DNA of 10,975 nt from Microbacterium sp. (GCA_003248845.1 QFPD01000032.1:1-10975); one strand, 5' to 3'. Positions 1-8,281 are shown, numbered from the stretch's first letter. Notes: generated by a model not told the origin, from the sequence alone. Numbers and translations: made by a program.

Positions 1-1
1 C

Positions 2-772
<771 letters not shown>

Positions 773-796
773 GTGCGGCGCGCTTCTTCGGCCTGG

Positions 797-861
797 GCAG
801 GCGATCTGCCGGAGCGAGGCAGCTTTCTGCGGCATCCGCCTTCGTTCGGCAGATCGCCTGC
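797..861. repeat. 65-bp palindromic dispersed repeat, copy A
   Basis: Perfect 15-bp inverted arms GCAGGCGATCTGCCG (797-811) and CGGCAGATCGCCTGC (847-861) enclose 35 bases. The element fills the gap between the convergent pfkA and DUF559 genes and ends two bases before the DUF559 stop codon. A related copy in opposite orientation lies at 1833-1897. As RNA it would form a long GC stem on either strand, so it could act as a bidirectional terminator, although no T-run follows. It resembles a REP-like or miniature non-coding element; no family name can be given from sequence alone. Confidence 0.85.
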
Positions 862-863
862 GT

Positions 864-1745
864 TCAGCGCCGATGCGGGGGAGCGAGATGGAGGCCTTGT
901 GCGATCGCGGTCAGAACGGTGTCGATGACGTAGGCGGGATCGAACAGCACCTGGTAGTAGTCGAACCGCAGGATCGTGTACCCGCGCAGCGCAAGGCGCG
1001 CGTCGGCACGGAGATCGCGTCGGCGGTCGGATGCCTGGTGAAAGGCGAGTCCGTCTACCTGCACACCGAGGCGCTCGCCGATCACGCCGTCGAGTGGGTG
1101 CCCGTCTACCCAGACTTGCTGGCGCACGGTCACACCGGCGCGGCGCATGAGGGAGACGAACGCCGTCTCAATTCCGGAGTCGGACAGTGAGCCGGCCACT
1201 GCAGCGAGCTCGCGCGCCGCGGTGCACCGCCACTGCACCCGATCGAGCACATCGCTCCGCACGATGCCGCGCTTGAGTGCCGATTCCCACACCGCGAGCG
1301 CCTGTGCGCGCTGAAGACAGCGCGCGATATGGAACAGGACGTTGATCGGGTGTTCATTCGGCTCTGTTCGCGGGAGGGGAACGGGTCCGGTGGCCCAATG
1401 CCATGTGGCCTCGACATGGGTGGAGCGTGCCGCCGAGTGCGGTAGCGAGATGTGTGGCAGAACGGGGAGCTCGGGCACCCACAGTCCCATCCGGGCGGCG
1501 GCGCTCACGCAGCTCAACCGTCCTCCCGCGCGCGCGGCCGCCCGGCGGTCGGGGCCGCACGTGGGCGTGACGAGCCACGACCGTCGTACGCGGTCGACGC
1601 TTCGGTCTGCGACGGCGGCCGCGATGTGATGCTTCGAGTAGCCTGCCGCTCGGGCGCTCGACGTATGGGCGACCTCTCCGACCGATGCCACCCAGGCGTC
1701 CAACGTGATCTGCACGGGCCCAGCATCCGCCGCGGCGTGCCTCAC
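864..1745 (-). CDS. DUF559 endonuclease-like protein with AbiEi-type N-terminal domain
   Basis: 293 residues from GTG at 1745 to TGA at 864. The N-terminus (about 15-60, VGEVAHTSSARAAGYS then a basic segment ending RRSWLV) resembles the winged-helix domain of AbiEi-type antitoxins. The C-terminal part (about 185-290) is DUF559-like, a Vsr-related restriction-endonuclease fold: SGIET with Glu193, PLDGVIG with Asp219, QVDG with Asp231, then RRDLRADARLALRGY and LRFDYYQV. Where many DUF559 proteins have Glu-x-Asp-Gly, this has Gln229-Val-Asp-Gly; I believe Gln occurs in other actinobacterial members, so loss of catalysis cannot be concluded. The function is unknown; proteins of this type are often annotated as type IV toxin-antitoxin-related, but no toxin gene is adjacent. 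A short GGA lies a few bases before the GTG, so the start is only moderately certain. Inverted repeat copies flank the gene on both sides, suggesting acquisition as a cassette. Confidence 0.85.
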   Translation of the reverse strand: MRHAAADAGPVQITLDAWVASVGEVAHTSSARAAGYSKHHIAAAVADRSVDRVRRSWLVTPTCGPDRRAAARAGGRLSCVSAAARMGLWVPELPVLPHISLPHSAARSTHVEATWHWATGPVPLPRTEPNEHPINVLFHIARCLQRAQALAVWESALKRGIVRSDVLDRVQWRCTAARELAAVAGSLSDSGIETAFVSLMRRAGVTVRQQVWVDGHPLDGVIGERLGVQVDGLAFHQASDRRRDLRADARLALRGYTILRFDYYQVLFDPAYVIDTVLTAIAQGLHLAPPHRR

Positions 1746-1761
1746 GGGTCCTGCAGCGATG

Positions 1762-1777
1762 GATCTGTGGACAGATC
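1762..1777. promoter_or_regulatory. Hyphenated palindrome upstream of the DUF559 gene
   Basis: GATCTGT-GG-ACAGATC is a perfect 7-2-7 inverted repeat whose edge lies 16 bases before the GTG start of the minus-strand DUF559 gene. Its position fits an operator, possibly bound by the helix-turn-helix N-terminus of that protein; this is inference. On the minus strand it also contains CTGTCCACA, one base off the actinobacterial DnaA box TTGTCCACA, but a single near-match has little weight. No convincing -10 element was found for this gene. Confidence 0.4.
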
Positions 1778-1832
1778 GAGGGAACCGGGGCGCTGTGGAG
1801 GAGGCGATGCACCATCGTCAGGCATCCGCAGC

Positions 1833-1897
1833 CCAGGCGATCGGCCGGCGAAAGGCGGATGCGCCGCAGACCTGCCTTCGCTCGGCAGATCGCCTGC
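1833..1897. repeat. 65-bp palindromic dispersed repeat, copy B (inverted relative to copy A)
   Basis: Read on the minus strand it begins with the same 15 bases as copy A, shares the interior blocks TCTGCGG and CATCCGCC, and ends with GATCGCCTG, with only small gaps. Its own arms are imperfect (CCAGGCGATCGGCCGG against CGGCAGATCGCCTGC). It lies between the stop of the oligopeptidase gene and the start region of the DUF559 gene, so the two copies bracket the DUF559 gene as an inverted pair about 970 bases apart. It probably also helps end oligopeptidase transcription. Confidence 0.85.
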
Positions 1898-1909
1898 CCG
1901 CGGCAGGCG
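1891..1909 (-). terminator. Candidate terminator hairpin after the oligopeptidase gene
   Basis: CGCCTGCC-CGC-GGCAGGCG is a perfect 8-3-8 stem-loop 28 bases past the oligopeptidase stop codon on the minus strand. It overlaps the outer arm of repeat copy B, so two alternative GC-rich stems can form here. There is no U-run, as is usual for terminators in high-GC actinobacteria, so the role is inferred from position. Confidence 0.5.
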
Positions 1910-1937
1910 GCGCGCCCGAACCCGAGCCCGCCCGGGC

Positions 1938-4052
1938 CTATGCGTCGGCGAGGCCCACCACGTCGAGGAGCCACGCGATCTCGAAGGCGCGCTGGTGCCA
2001 CGCGTTGTACCGGCCGGAGACACCGCCGTGGCCGGCGACCATCTCGCACTTGAGCAGGGCGTCCGCGCCGACGGCGCGCAGGCGCGCGACCCACTTGGCC
2101 GGCTCGACGTAGTACACACGTGTGTCGTTGAGCGAGGTCACCGCGAGGATCCGCGGGTACTCCACCCCCTCGCGCACGTTCTCGTACGGCGTGTACGACT
2201 TCATGTACTCGTACACGGACGCATCGTGCAACGGGTCGCCCCACTCGTCCCACTCGATCACGGTGAGCGGCAGTGAGGGGTCGAGGATCGTCGTCAGGGC
2301 GTCGACGAACGGCACATCGGCGAGGATGCCGGCGAACAGCTCCGGAGCGAGATTGGCGACGGCGCCCATGAGGAGCCCTCCCGCCGACCCCCCCTCGGCG
2401 ACCATCAGCGCGGGGGTCGTGACCCCGGCGTCCACGAGGTGGCGTGCGACCGCGACGAAGTCGGTGAACGTGTTGCGCTTGTGCTGGAGCTTGCCGTCCT
2501 CATACCACTGCCGCCCCATTTCGCCCCCGCCGCGCACATGCGCGATCGCGAAGACGACGCCCCGGTCGAGAACCGAGAGGCGGGCGACCGAGAAGCCCGG
2601 TTCGATCGAGTGCTCGTACGAGCCGTAGCCGTAGAGGTGCACGGGTCGGGTGTCGCCGGCGCCGGGATCGCCGAAGGACCGCTTCCACACGAGCGACACC
2701 GGTACGCGCGTCCCGTCGTCGGCGATCGCCCAGTCGCGCCGCTGCCCGTACTCGTCGGGGGAGTAGCCGCCGAGCACACTCTGACGCTTGCGCAGCAGGA
2801 ACTCGCCCGTCTCGACGACGTAGTCGTAGACCGTGCCGGGCGTCACGAACGATCCGTAGCCGAGACGGATGACGGGTGGTGCCCACTCGAGGTTCCCGCC
2901 GGCGCCTGCGGCGTAGAGCTCCTCACCGAACGACAGCTCGCGGACATCGCCGCTCTCGTAGGAGAGGATTCCCATGCGCGCGAGGCCGTCGCGGCGGTAG
3001 GACACGACTGCCCAATCGCGGAATGCCGAGACATCCAGCAGCCTCCGGCCGGCGACGTGCGGCAGGACGATCTCGCGCGCGCCGGTGGGGTCGGCTCCCG
3101 CGACGCGCACCAGCTCGAAGTCGAGTGCGCCGTCGTTGTGCAGCACGTACAGGACGTCTTCGCCGCCGACGATCGCGTGGGTCGCCGAGTACTCGACTCC
3201 CTCGCGGCGTGGCCAGATCGAGCGGGGCTCGGCGCGGAGGTCGGATGCCGGGACGAGGAACTCCTCGCTCGTGATCGACGAGCCGACTTCGATCACGAGG
3301 TATCGCTCGCTGCGCGTGAAGCCGGCACCGACCCAATACCGCTCGTCGGGCTCATGGAACAGCTGCGCATCGCTTGCGGCATCCGCGCCGACCTCGTGCA
3401 GCCATACGGTGTCGGGGCGCCATGCGTCGTCCATCGTCGTATAGACGACGAAGCGTCCGTCCGGCGAGAAACAGGCCCCCGCCGAGGTGTCGGGGATGAC
3501 GTCGGTGAGGTCTTCGCCCGTCTCGAGGTCGCGGATGCGCAGCGTGTAGCGCTCGTCGCCCTCGTTGTCGATGCCGTAGAGGAGCCGCGCTCCGTCGGAC
3601 GAAACGTCGAAAGTGCCGAGCGAGAAGAACTCGTGACCGTCGGCTTCGACGTTGCCGTCGAGCAGCACGACCTCTCCCGGCACATCGACGCCGGGAGTGA
3701 GGGTCGGCGGCGTCCAGTCGTCATCGGCGGCAAGCGGTGCACGGCAGTGGATGCCGTATTGCTTGCCCTCGACCGTCCGGCCGTAATACCACCACGCACC
3801 CTGCCGCGTCGGCACCGACAGATCGGTTTCGAGCGTGCGCCCCTTGATCTCCTCGAAGATCCGCTGGCGCAGCGATGCGAGATGCGCCGTCCGCTCGTCG
3901 GTGTACGCGTTCTCGGCCTCGAGGTGGGCGATGACGTCCGGATCGTCCTTCGCGCGCAGCCATTCGTAGTCGTCCACGACGTCGTCGCCGTGGTGGGAGC
4001 GGATGGTGGGACGGGCGACGGTCTGGGGACCGGGAGTGCGCGCGGTGGTCAC
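1938..4052 (-). CDS. ptrB: Oligopeptidase B (prolyl oligopeptidase family S9A)
   Basis: Cytoplasmic serine peptidase cleaving short peptides after Arg or Lys. 704 residues from GTG at 4052 to TAG at 1938, normal for the family. A seven-bladed propeller is expected at about 70-410 and the alpha/beta-hydrolase domain fills the rest. The catalytic triad is visible: Ser556 in GGSAGG, Asp643 in SLNDTR, His675 in AGHGG. Glu600 and Asp602 in IEWDEWGDP align with the acidic pair (Glu576/Glu578 in the enterobacterial enzymes) that gives preference for basic residues; one is Asp here. No signal peptide is seen. The GTG was chosen because the preceding frame has no ribosome-binding site and no family homology, and because TACCGT lies exactly six bases upstream, suggesting a leaderless message. 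The open frame continues far upstream antisense to pit, but that part is not coding. It is divergent from pit. Confidence 0.93.
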   Translation of the reverse strand: MTTARTPGPQTVARPTIRSHHGDDVVDDYEWLRAKDDPDVIAHLEAENAYTDERTAHLASLRQRIFEEIKGRTLETDLSVPTRQGAWWYYGRTVEGKQYGIHCRAPLAADDDWTPPTLTPGVDVPGEVVLLDGNVEADGHEFFSLGTFDVSSDGARLLYGIDNEGDERYTLRIRDLETGEDLTDVIPDTSAGACFSPDGRFVVYTTMDDAWRPDTVWLHEVGADAASDAQLFHEPDERYWVGAGFTRSERYLVIEVGSSITSEEFLVPASDLRAEPRSIWPRREGVEYSATHAIVGGEDVLYVLHNDGALDFELVRVAGADPTGAREIVLPHVAGRRLLDVSAFRDWAVVSYRRDGLARMGILSYESGDVRELSFGEELYAAGAGGNLEWAPPVIRLGYGSFVTPGTVYDYVVETGEFLLRKRQSVLGGYSPDEYGQRRDWAIADDGTRVPVSLVWKRSFGDPGAGDTRPVHLYGYGSYEHSIEPGFSVARLSVLDRGVVFAIAHVRGGGEMGRQWYEDGKLQHKRNTFTDFVAVARHLVDAGVTTPALMVAEGGSAGGLLMGAVANLAPELFAGILADVPFVDALTTILDPSLPLTVIEWDEWGDPLHDASVYEYMKSYTPYENVREGVEYPRILAVTSLNDTRVYYVEPAKWVARLRAVGADALLKCEMVAGHGGVSGRYNAWHQRAFEIAWLLDVVGLADA

Positions 4053-4064
4053 CGTTCCACGGTA
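4053..4064 (-). promoter_or_regulatory. Leaderless -10 element of the oligopeptidase gene
   Basis: On the minus strand TACCGT (4064-4059) matches TANNNT and is followed by GGAACG and then the GTG start. A start about seven bases downstream of the -10 places transcription at the GTG itself. The same geometry occurs before the metallophosphoesterase and merR genes. No clear -35 was found. Confidence 0.5.
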
Positions 4065-4156
4065 GTCGAGCGACGCACGGGCGGGCCGTCCGCGCGTCGC
4101 TTTCGCACGGGGACGGACGTCCCGCGAGCCCGGCGTGATGTGCGAGGATTTGTCTG

Positions 4157-4189
4157 GTCCGGTTGCCGGACATTGAACCCACGGTGAAC
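4157..4189. promoter_or_regulatory. PHO-box-like direct repeats and adjacent hairpin in the ptrB-pit divergent region
   Basis: Two adjoining 11-base units, 4168-4178 ending ATTGAAC and 4179-4189 ending GGTGAAC, repeat the TGAAC core at exact 11-base spacing. On the minus strand they read GTTCACC and GTTCAAT, close to the GTTCACC direct-repeat units bound by Streptomyces PhoP. They lie 61 bases before the pit start and about 116 before ptrB. Immediately left is a perfect 6-3-6 inverted repeat, GTCCGG-TTG-CCGGAC (4157-4171), overlapping the first unit by four bases. The transporter next door makes phosphate control plausible; binding is inferred. The rest of the 198-bp gap holds a short GGGAC/GTCCC dyad (4110-4123) and no clear -10 for pit. 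Confidence 0.5.
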
Positions 4190-4250
4190 TTTTCGTTCGC
4201 ACCGCCGATCGCCTCGGCACCTTCCCACTCCGACCCGACGAAAGCGAACT

Positions 4251-5600
4251 GTGGAAACCGCTGCCCTCATCGTCGTCCTCGTGATCGCGCTCGCGCTGTT
4301 CTTCGACTTCACCAATGGCTTCCATGACACGGCCAACGCGATGGCGACGCCGATCGCGACGGGCGCGCTGAAGCCCAAAGTCGCCGTCCTCCTCGCTGCG
4401 AGCCTGAACCTCGTCGGCGCGTTCCTGTCGACCGAGGTGTCGAAGACGATCTCGCACGGCATCATCCGCGAAGACCAGATCACGCCGCTCGACTTCCTCC
4501 CGATCATCTTCGCGGGGCTCATCGGCGCCATCACCTGGAACATGCTCACGTGGCTGCTCGGGCTCCCCTCGAGCTCCTCGCACGCCCTGTTCGGGGGGCT
4601 CATCGGCGCCACCCTCGTCGGCGCGAGCACACAGGCGATCGACTTCGGCATGGTCCTGAGCAAAGTCGTGCTGCCTGCCCTCATCGCCCCGTTCACCGCG
4701 GGTGTGATCGCCTTCCTCGTCACACGGCTCGCGTACGCGATCACGCGGCGCTACGACAACAAGCCCGACGGACGCGACGGCTTCCGCTGGGGGCAGATCT
4801 TCACGTCGTCTCTCGTCGCCCTCGCGCACGGCACGAACGATGCGCAGAAGACCATGGGCGTCATCACCCTCGCTCTCATCATGGTCGGCTGGCAGAACGC
4901 GGACCAGGCCGACCCGCACCTGTGGGTCATCATCGCCTGCGCCTTCGCGATCGCCCTCGGCACCTACATGGGCGGCTGGCGCATCATCCGCACCCTCGGC
5001 AAGGGCCTCACCGACGTCAAGCCCGCGCAGGGGTTCTCCGCCGAGACCTCGACGGCGGCGACCATCCTCGCTTCGAGTGCTCTCGGTTTCGCTCTGTCCA
5101 CGACACAGGTCGCCTCCGGGTCGGTCATCGGCTCGGGGCTCGGCCGCCGCGGATCGAAGGTGCGCTGGGGCACGGTCGGGCGCATCGCGATCGGGTGGGT
5201 GCTGACGTTGCCGGCATCCGCCGCCGTCGGCGCGTTCGCGGCGCTCCTCGTCGTGTGGTTCGGCAATTGGGGCATCCTCGTCGACGCGATCCTCGCGGTC
5301 GCGGTCATCGTGGGGCTCTTCCTGCGCTCGCGGAAGAACACGGTCGACTCTTCGAACGCGATGAGCGAGGTCGCCGATTCGGGTCTCGCTGTCAAGGTTC
5401 CGCGCAAGGCCCCGCCGACTCGTCGCCAGCGGGCGATCATGCGCGAGGAGGCGCGGCTCAGGGCCGAGGCGCAGGCGCGTGAGAAGGCGGCGCGCAAGCA
5501 CGCGGCCAAGGAGGATGCCAAGGCCAAGGCCAAGGCCAAAGCGAAGGCCGACGCGAACGCCAGATCGGATGCCGAGAAGACGAAGGGGTCGAAGAGATGA
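4251..5600 (+). CDS. pit: PiT-family inorganic phosphate transporter
   Basis: Low-affinity uptake of phosphate, in this family usually as a metal-phosphate complex with a cation. 449 residues, GTG start, TGA at 5598-5600. The duplicated PiT core is clear: DFTNGFHDTANAMAT at 19-33 and its counterpart AHGTNDAQKTMG at 192-203, each followed by a Ser-rich motif (LPSSSSHAL 105-113; STTQVASGS 283-291). About ten hydrophobic spans can be seen between residues 4 and 358. Residues 380-449 form an unusual soluble tail rich in Ala, Lys, Arg and Glu, with an Ala-Lys run at 423-433, likely a long charged helix. The start is supported by family-like METAALIVVL, but the ribosome site is weak (GAAAG at 4240-4244). 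It overlaps the next gene by ATGA, and PHO-box-like repeats lie upstream. Confidence 0.95.
   Translation: METAALIVVLVIALALFFDFTNGFHDTANAMATPIATGALKPKVAVLLAASLNLVGAFLSTEVSKTISHGIIREDQITPLDFLPIIFAGLIGAITWNMLTWLLGLPSSSSHALFGGLIGATLVGASTQAIDFGMVLSKVVLPALIAPFTAGVIAFLVTRLAYAITRRYDNKPDGRDGFRWGQIFTSSLVALAHGTNDAQKTMGVITLALIMVGWQNADQADPHLWVIIACAFAIALGTYMGGWRIIRTLGKGLTDVKPAQGFSAETSTAATILASSALGFALSTTQVASGSVIGSGLGRRGSKVRWGTVGRIAIGWVLTLPASAAVGAFAALLVVWFGNWGILVDAILAVAVIVGLFLRSRKNTVDSSNAMSEVADSGLAVKVPRKAPPTRRQRAIMREEARLRAEAQAREKAARKHAAKEDAKAKAKAKAKADANARSDAEKTKGSKR
5517..5546 (+). repeat. Hexamer microsatellite (GCCAAG)n inside pit
   Basis: Three exact GCCAAG units (5517-5534) are followed by GCCAAA and GCGAAG, encoding the Ala-Lys run of the transporter tail from codon 423. 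Units are in frame, so slippage would lengthen or shorten the charged tail without breaking the gene or its coupling to the next one. Confidence 0.85.
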
Positions 5601-5929
5601 GCATCGAGATCGACTGGCTCGCCTTCGTCGAGGTGTTCGCGGCGGCTCTCATCGGTGCGCTCCTCGTCGTGGGGTTCTACGCGATCGGATTGCGCCTGCT
5701 GGTGCGCGCGGGCCGAGCACCCGTCGTCGCCCCCGCGGAGTTCACCGACGCGATCACGGTTATCAGCGAGAAGGAGGCGCGGCGCGCAGCGAAGGCCGCC
5801 GCGAAGGCGGCCAAGAAGAGCCCGCTCACCGACGGTCAGAAGCAGATCGCGCTGGCCGGCGCGTGCGGCTCGTTCGCGCTGTGCGCGCTCGCCGTGCTGG
5901 GCGGGCTCTACCTCATCGTCGTCCGCTGA
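5597..5929 (+). CDS. Small two-span membrane protein coupled to pit
   Basis: 110 residues, not recognised as a named family. ATG overlaps the pit stop codon (ATGA) and GAAGGGG at 5582-5588, inside pit, gives an eight-base spacing, so translation is probably coupled. Hydrophobic spans lie at about 9-36 and 83-108. The loop between them (37-82) carries an Ala/Lys/Arg helix (about 58-74, EKEARRAAKAAAKAAKK) similar in composition to the transporter's tail. By the positive-inside rule this loop is cytoplasmic. The tight coupling suggests an accessory or assembly partner of the transporter; that is inference from context only. TGA at 5927-5929 overlaps the -35 of the next promoter. Confidence 0.85.
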   Translation: MSIEIDWLAFVEVFAAALIGALLVVGFYAIGLRLLVRAGRAPVVAPAEFTDAITVISEKEARRAAKAAAKAAKKSPLTDGQKQIALAGACGSFALCALAVLGGLYLIVVR

Positions 5930-5961
5930 CGGGCGTCCGCACCCCGGCTTAGGCTGAACGC
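5926..5961 (+). promoter_or_regulatory. Leaderless promoter of the metallophosphoesterase gene
   Basis: CTGACG (5926-5931, four of six to TTGACA) and TAGGCT (5950-5955, a TANNNT -10) are separated by 18 bases. GAACGC follows and then ATG at 5962, so transcription should begin at or next to the start codon. No ribosome-binding sequence is present. Confidence 0.6.
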
Positions 5962-6861
5962 ATGACCCAGGTCTCGTTCGGTCAGTACCCACCCGCCGCG
6001 CGCACGATCGTGCACGTGAGCGATACGCATCTGCTCGCCGGCAATCGCCCCCTCGGCGGCCGCTTCGACACCGCGGCGAACCTGCACGCGACCCTCTCCG
6101 CCGTGGAGCGCACGGGCGTACGACCCGACGCGATCGTGTTCACGGGTGATCTCACCGACCTCGGCGAGCCCGAGGCGTACGCCGCGTTGCGGCAGTCTGT
6201 CGAACCCGTCGCCGAGCGGCTCGGTGCTCCCGTCGTCTGGGTCGCGGGCAACCACGACGAACGACCGGCCCTCCGGGCGGGGCTCTTCGACGCAGAACCC
6301 ACTCAGGACCCCGTTACCGGCGTGCACGACCTCGGGGGACTTCGACTGATCGCGCTGGACTCCACCGTGCCGGGGTGGCATCACGGCGACATCGATGCCG
6401 CCCAGCTCGAGTGGTTGCGGGCCGTTCTCGCCGAGCCCGCTCCGCTGGGAACGATCCTCGCCCTGCACCACCCACCGCTGCCGAGCCACATCCCGTTCTT
6501 CGACATCCTGGAGCTGCGCCATCAGCGCGAACTGGCCGACGTCGTCGCCGGGAGCGATGTCCGCGCGATCCTCGCGGGTCATCTGCACTACTCGACGTCG
6601 GGCACGTTCGCGGGAGTACCGGTGAGCGTGGCATCCGCCACGTGCTACACGATGAACCTGCAGCGCCCGGCGGCGGAGGTGAACGGTATGGATGCCGGGC
6701 AGTCGTTCCATCTCGTGCACGTCTACGAAGACACGATCACGCACGCCGTCGTGCCGGTGTCGGCGGCCGAGACGGCGGACTTCTTCACCGCCGAATGGCT
6801 CGAGCGGATGGCGGAGTTGAGCCCGGAGGGGCGCTTGGAGGCCTTCTCGCGCAAGTGCTGA
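5962..6861 (+). CDS. Class III cyclic-nucleotide phosphodiesterase-like metallophosphoesterase
   Basis: 299-residue calcineurin-like phosphoesterase with a two-metal centre. All ligand motifs are intact: Asp21 and His23 (SDTHL), Asp63 (TGDLTD), Asn97 and His98 (GNHD), His169 (ALHHPP), His207 and His209 (GHLH). As I recall, M. tuberculosis Rv0805 has metal ligands with these same residue numbers, so alignment with little or no gap is likely across the catalytic core. The CpdA/Rv0805 family hydrolyses 3',5'-cAMP, often slowly, and also 2',3'-cyclic nucleotides; the true substrate cannot be read here. No signal peptide or membrane span is seen, so it is probably cytoplasmic or peripheral. It has its own leaderless promoter and lies between the pit pair and the merR operon; neither neighbour indicates a shared pathway. 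Confidence 0.9.
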   Translation: MTQVSFGQYPPAARTIVHVSDTHLLAGNRPLGGRFDTAANLHATLSAVERTGVRPDAIVFTGDLTDLGEPEAYAALRQSVEPVAERLGAPVVWVAGNHDERPALRAGLFDAEPTQDPVTGVHDLGGLRLIALDSTVPGWHHGDIDAAQLEWLRAVLAEPAPLGTILALHHPPLPSHIPFFDILELRHQRELADVVAGSDVRAILAGHLHYSTSGTFAGVPVSVASATCYTMNLQRPAAEVNGMDAGQSFHLVHVYEDTITHAVVPVSAAETADFFTAEWLERMAELSPEGRLEAFSRKC

Positions 6862-6880
6862 GGTCTCGCGGCCACCCGGC

Positions 6881-6917
6881 TTGACTTCGAGCGAACTCGA
6901 AGTTCTACCGTGGGCTC
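6881..6917 (+). promoter_or_regulatory. MerR-type promoter with operator dyad in a 19-bp spacer
   Basis: TTGACT (6881-6886) and TACCGT (6906-6911) are separated by exactly 19 bases, longer than the optimal 17 and typical of promoters activated by MerR-family proteins. The perfect dyad ACTTCGAG-CGAA-CTCGAAGT (6884-6903) fills the spacer. GGGCTC follows the -10 and then the merR ATG, so the message should be leaderless. The likely ligand-controlled activator is the MerR protein encoded just downstream. Confidence 0.8.
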
Positions 6918-7297
6918 ATGACCCTCATCCGCGACGGACTGTCGATCGCCGAGGCGTCCGCGGCGACCGGTGTCTCGACGCACACGCTGCGCTACTACGA
7001 ACGCGCCGGTCTCATGCTGCGGCCCGTCGATCGTGCGTCCTCGACTCACCGGCGCTACTCGGACGGCGACATCGGGTGGGTGCGCTTTCTCACGCGTCTG
7101 CGCTGGACCGGCATGCCGATCTCCGTGATCCGGCGCTATACCGAGCTCGCACGAGAGGGCGACGCGACGATCGCTGAGCGGCGGGAGCTGCTTGTGCAGC
7201 ACCGCGAGGCTGTCCGCGAGCAGCTCGCCGAGATCACGGCGAGCCTCGCCGCCATCGACCACAAGATCGACATCTACGACAAGGAGATCGCTTCATC

Positions 7298-7301
<4 letters not shown>
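6918..7301 (+). CDS. MerR-family transcriptional regulator
   Basis: 127-residue DNA-binding regulator. Residues 8-33 form the MerR helix-turn-helix (SIAEASAATGVSTHTLRYYE), 34-50 the wing with HRRYSDGD, and about 84-121 the dimerising antiparallel coiled coil. There is no cysteine anywhere, so it is neither a metal-thiolate sensor of the MerR/CueR kind nor a redox-cysteine sensor such as NmlR/AdhR; the C-terminal sensor segment is minimal. The stop overlaps the aldo/keto reductase start (ATGA at 7298-7301), and its own promoter contains the presumed operator, so it probably controls itself and the reductase. The inducer is unknown; a small carbonyl or other organic compound is a guess from the partner enzyme. 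Confidence 0.93.

Positions 7302-8281
<980 letters not shown>

Noticed and set aside
1765..1774. DnaA-box-like CTGTCCACA (minus strand), possible replication origin
   Set aside because: A single near-match without a cluster, an AT-rich region or dnaA/dnaN neighbours is not an origin.
2439..4187. 582-codon plus-strand open frame opposite ptrB
   Set aside because: Composition is that of a shadow frame, and the oligopeptidase on the other strand explains the sequence with an intact catalytic triad.
4053..5501. Minus-strand open frame continuing far upstream of ptrB, antisense to pit
   Set aside because: The extension lies opposite well-conserved transporter sequence, is rich in Arg/Asp/Glu as expected of a GC-rich antisense frame, and shows no family motif. 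The true start is the GTG at 4052.
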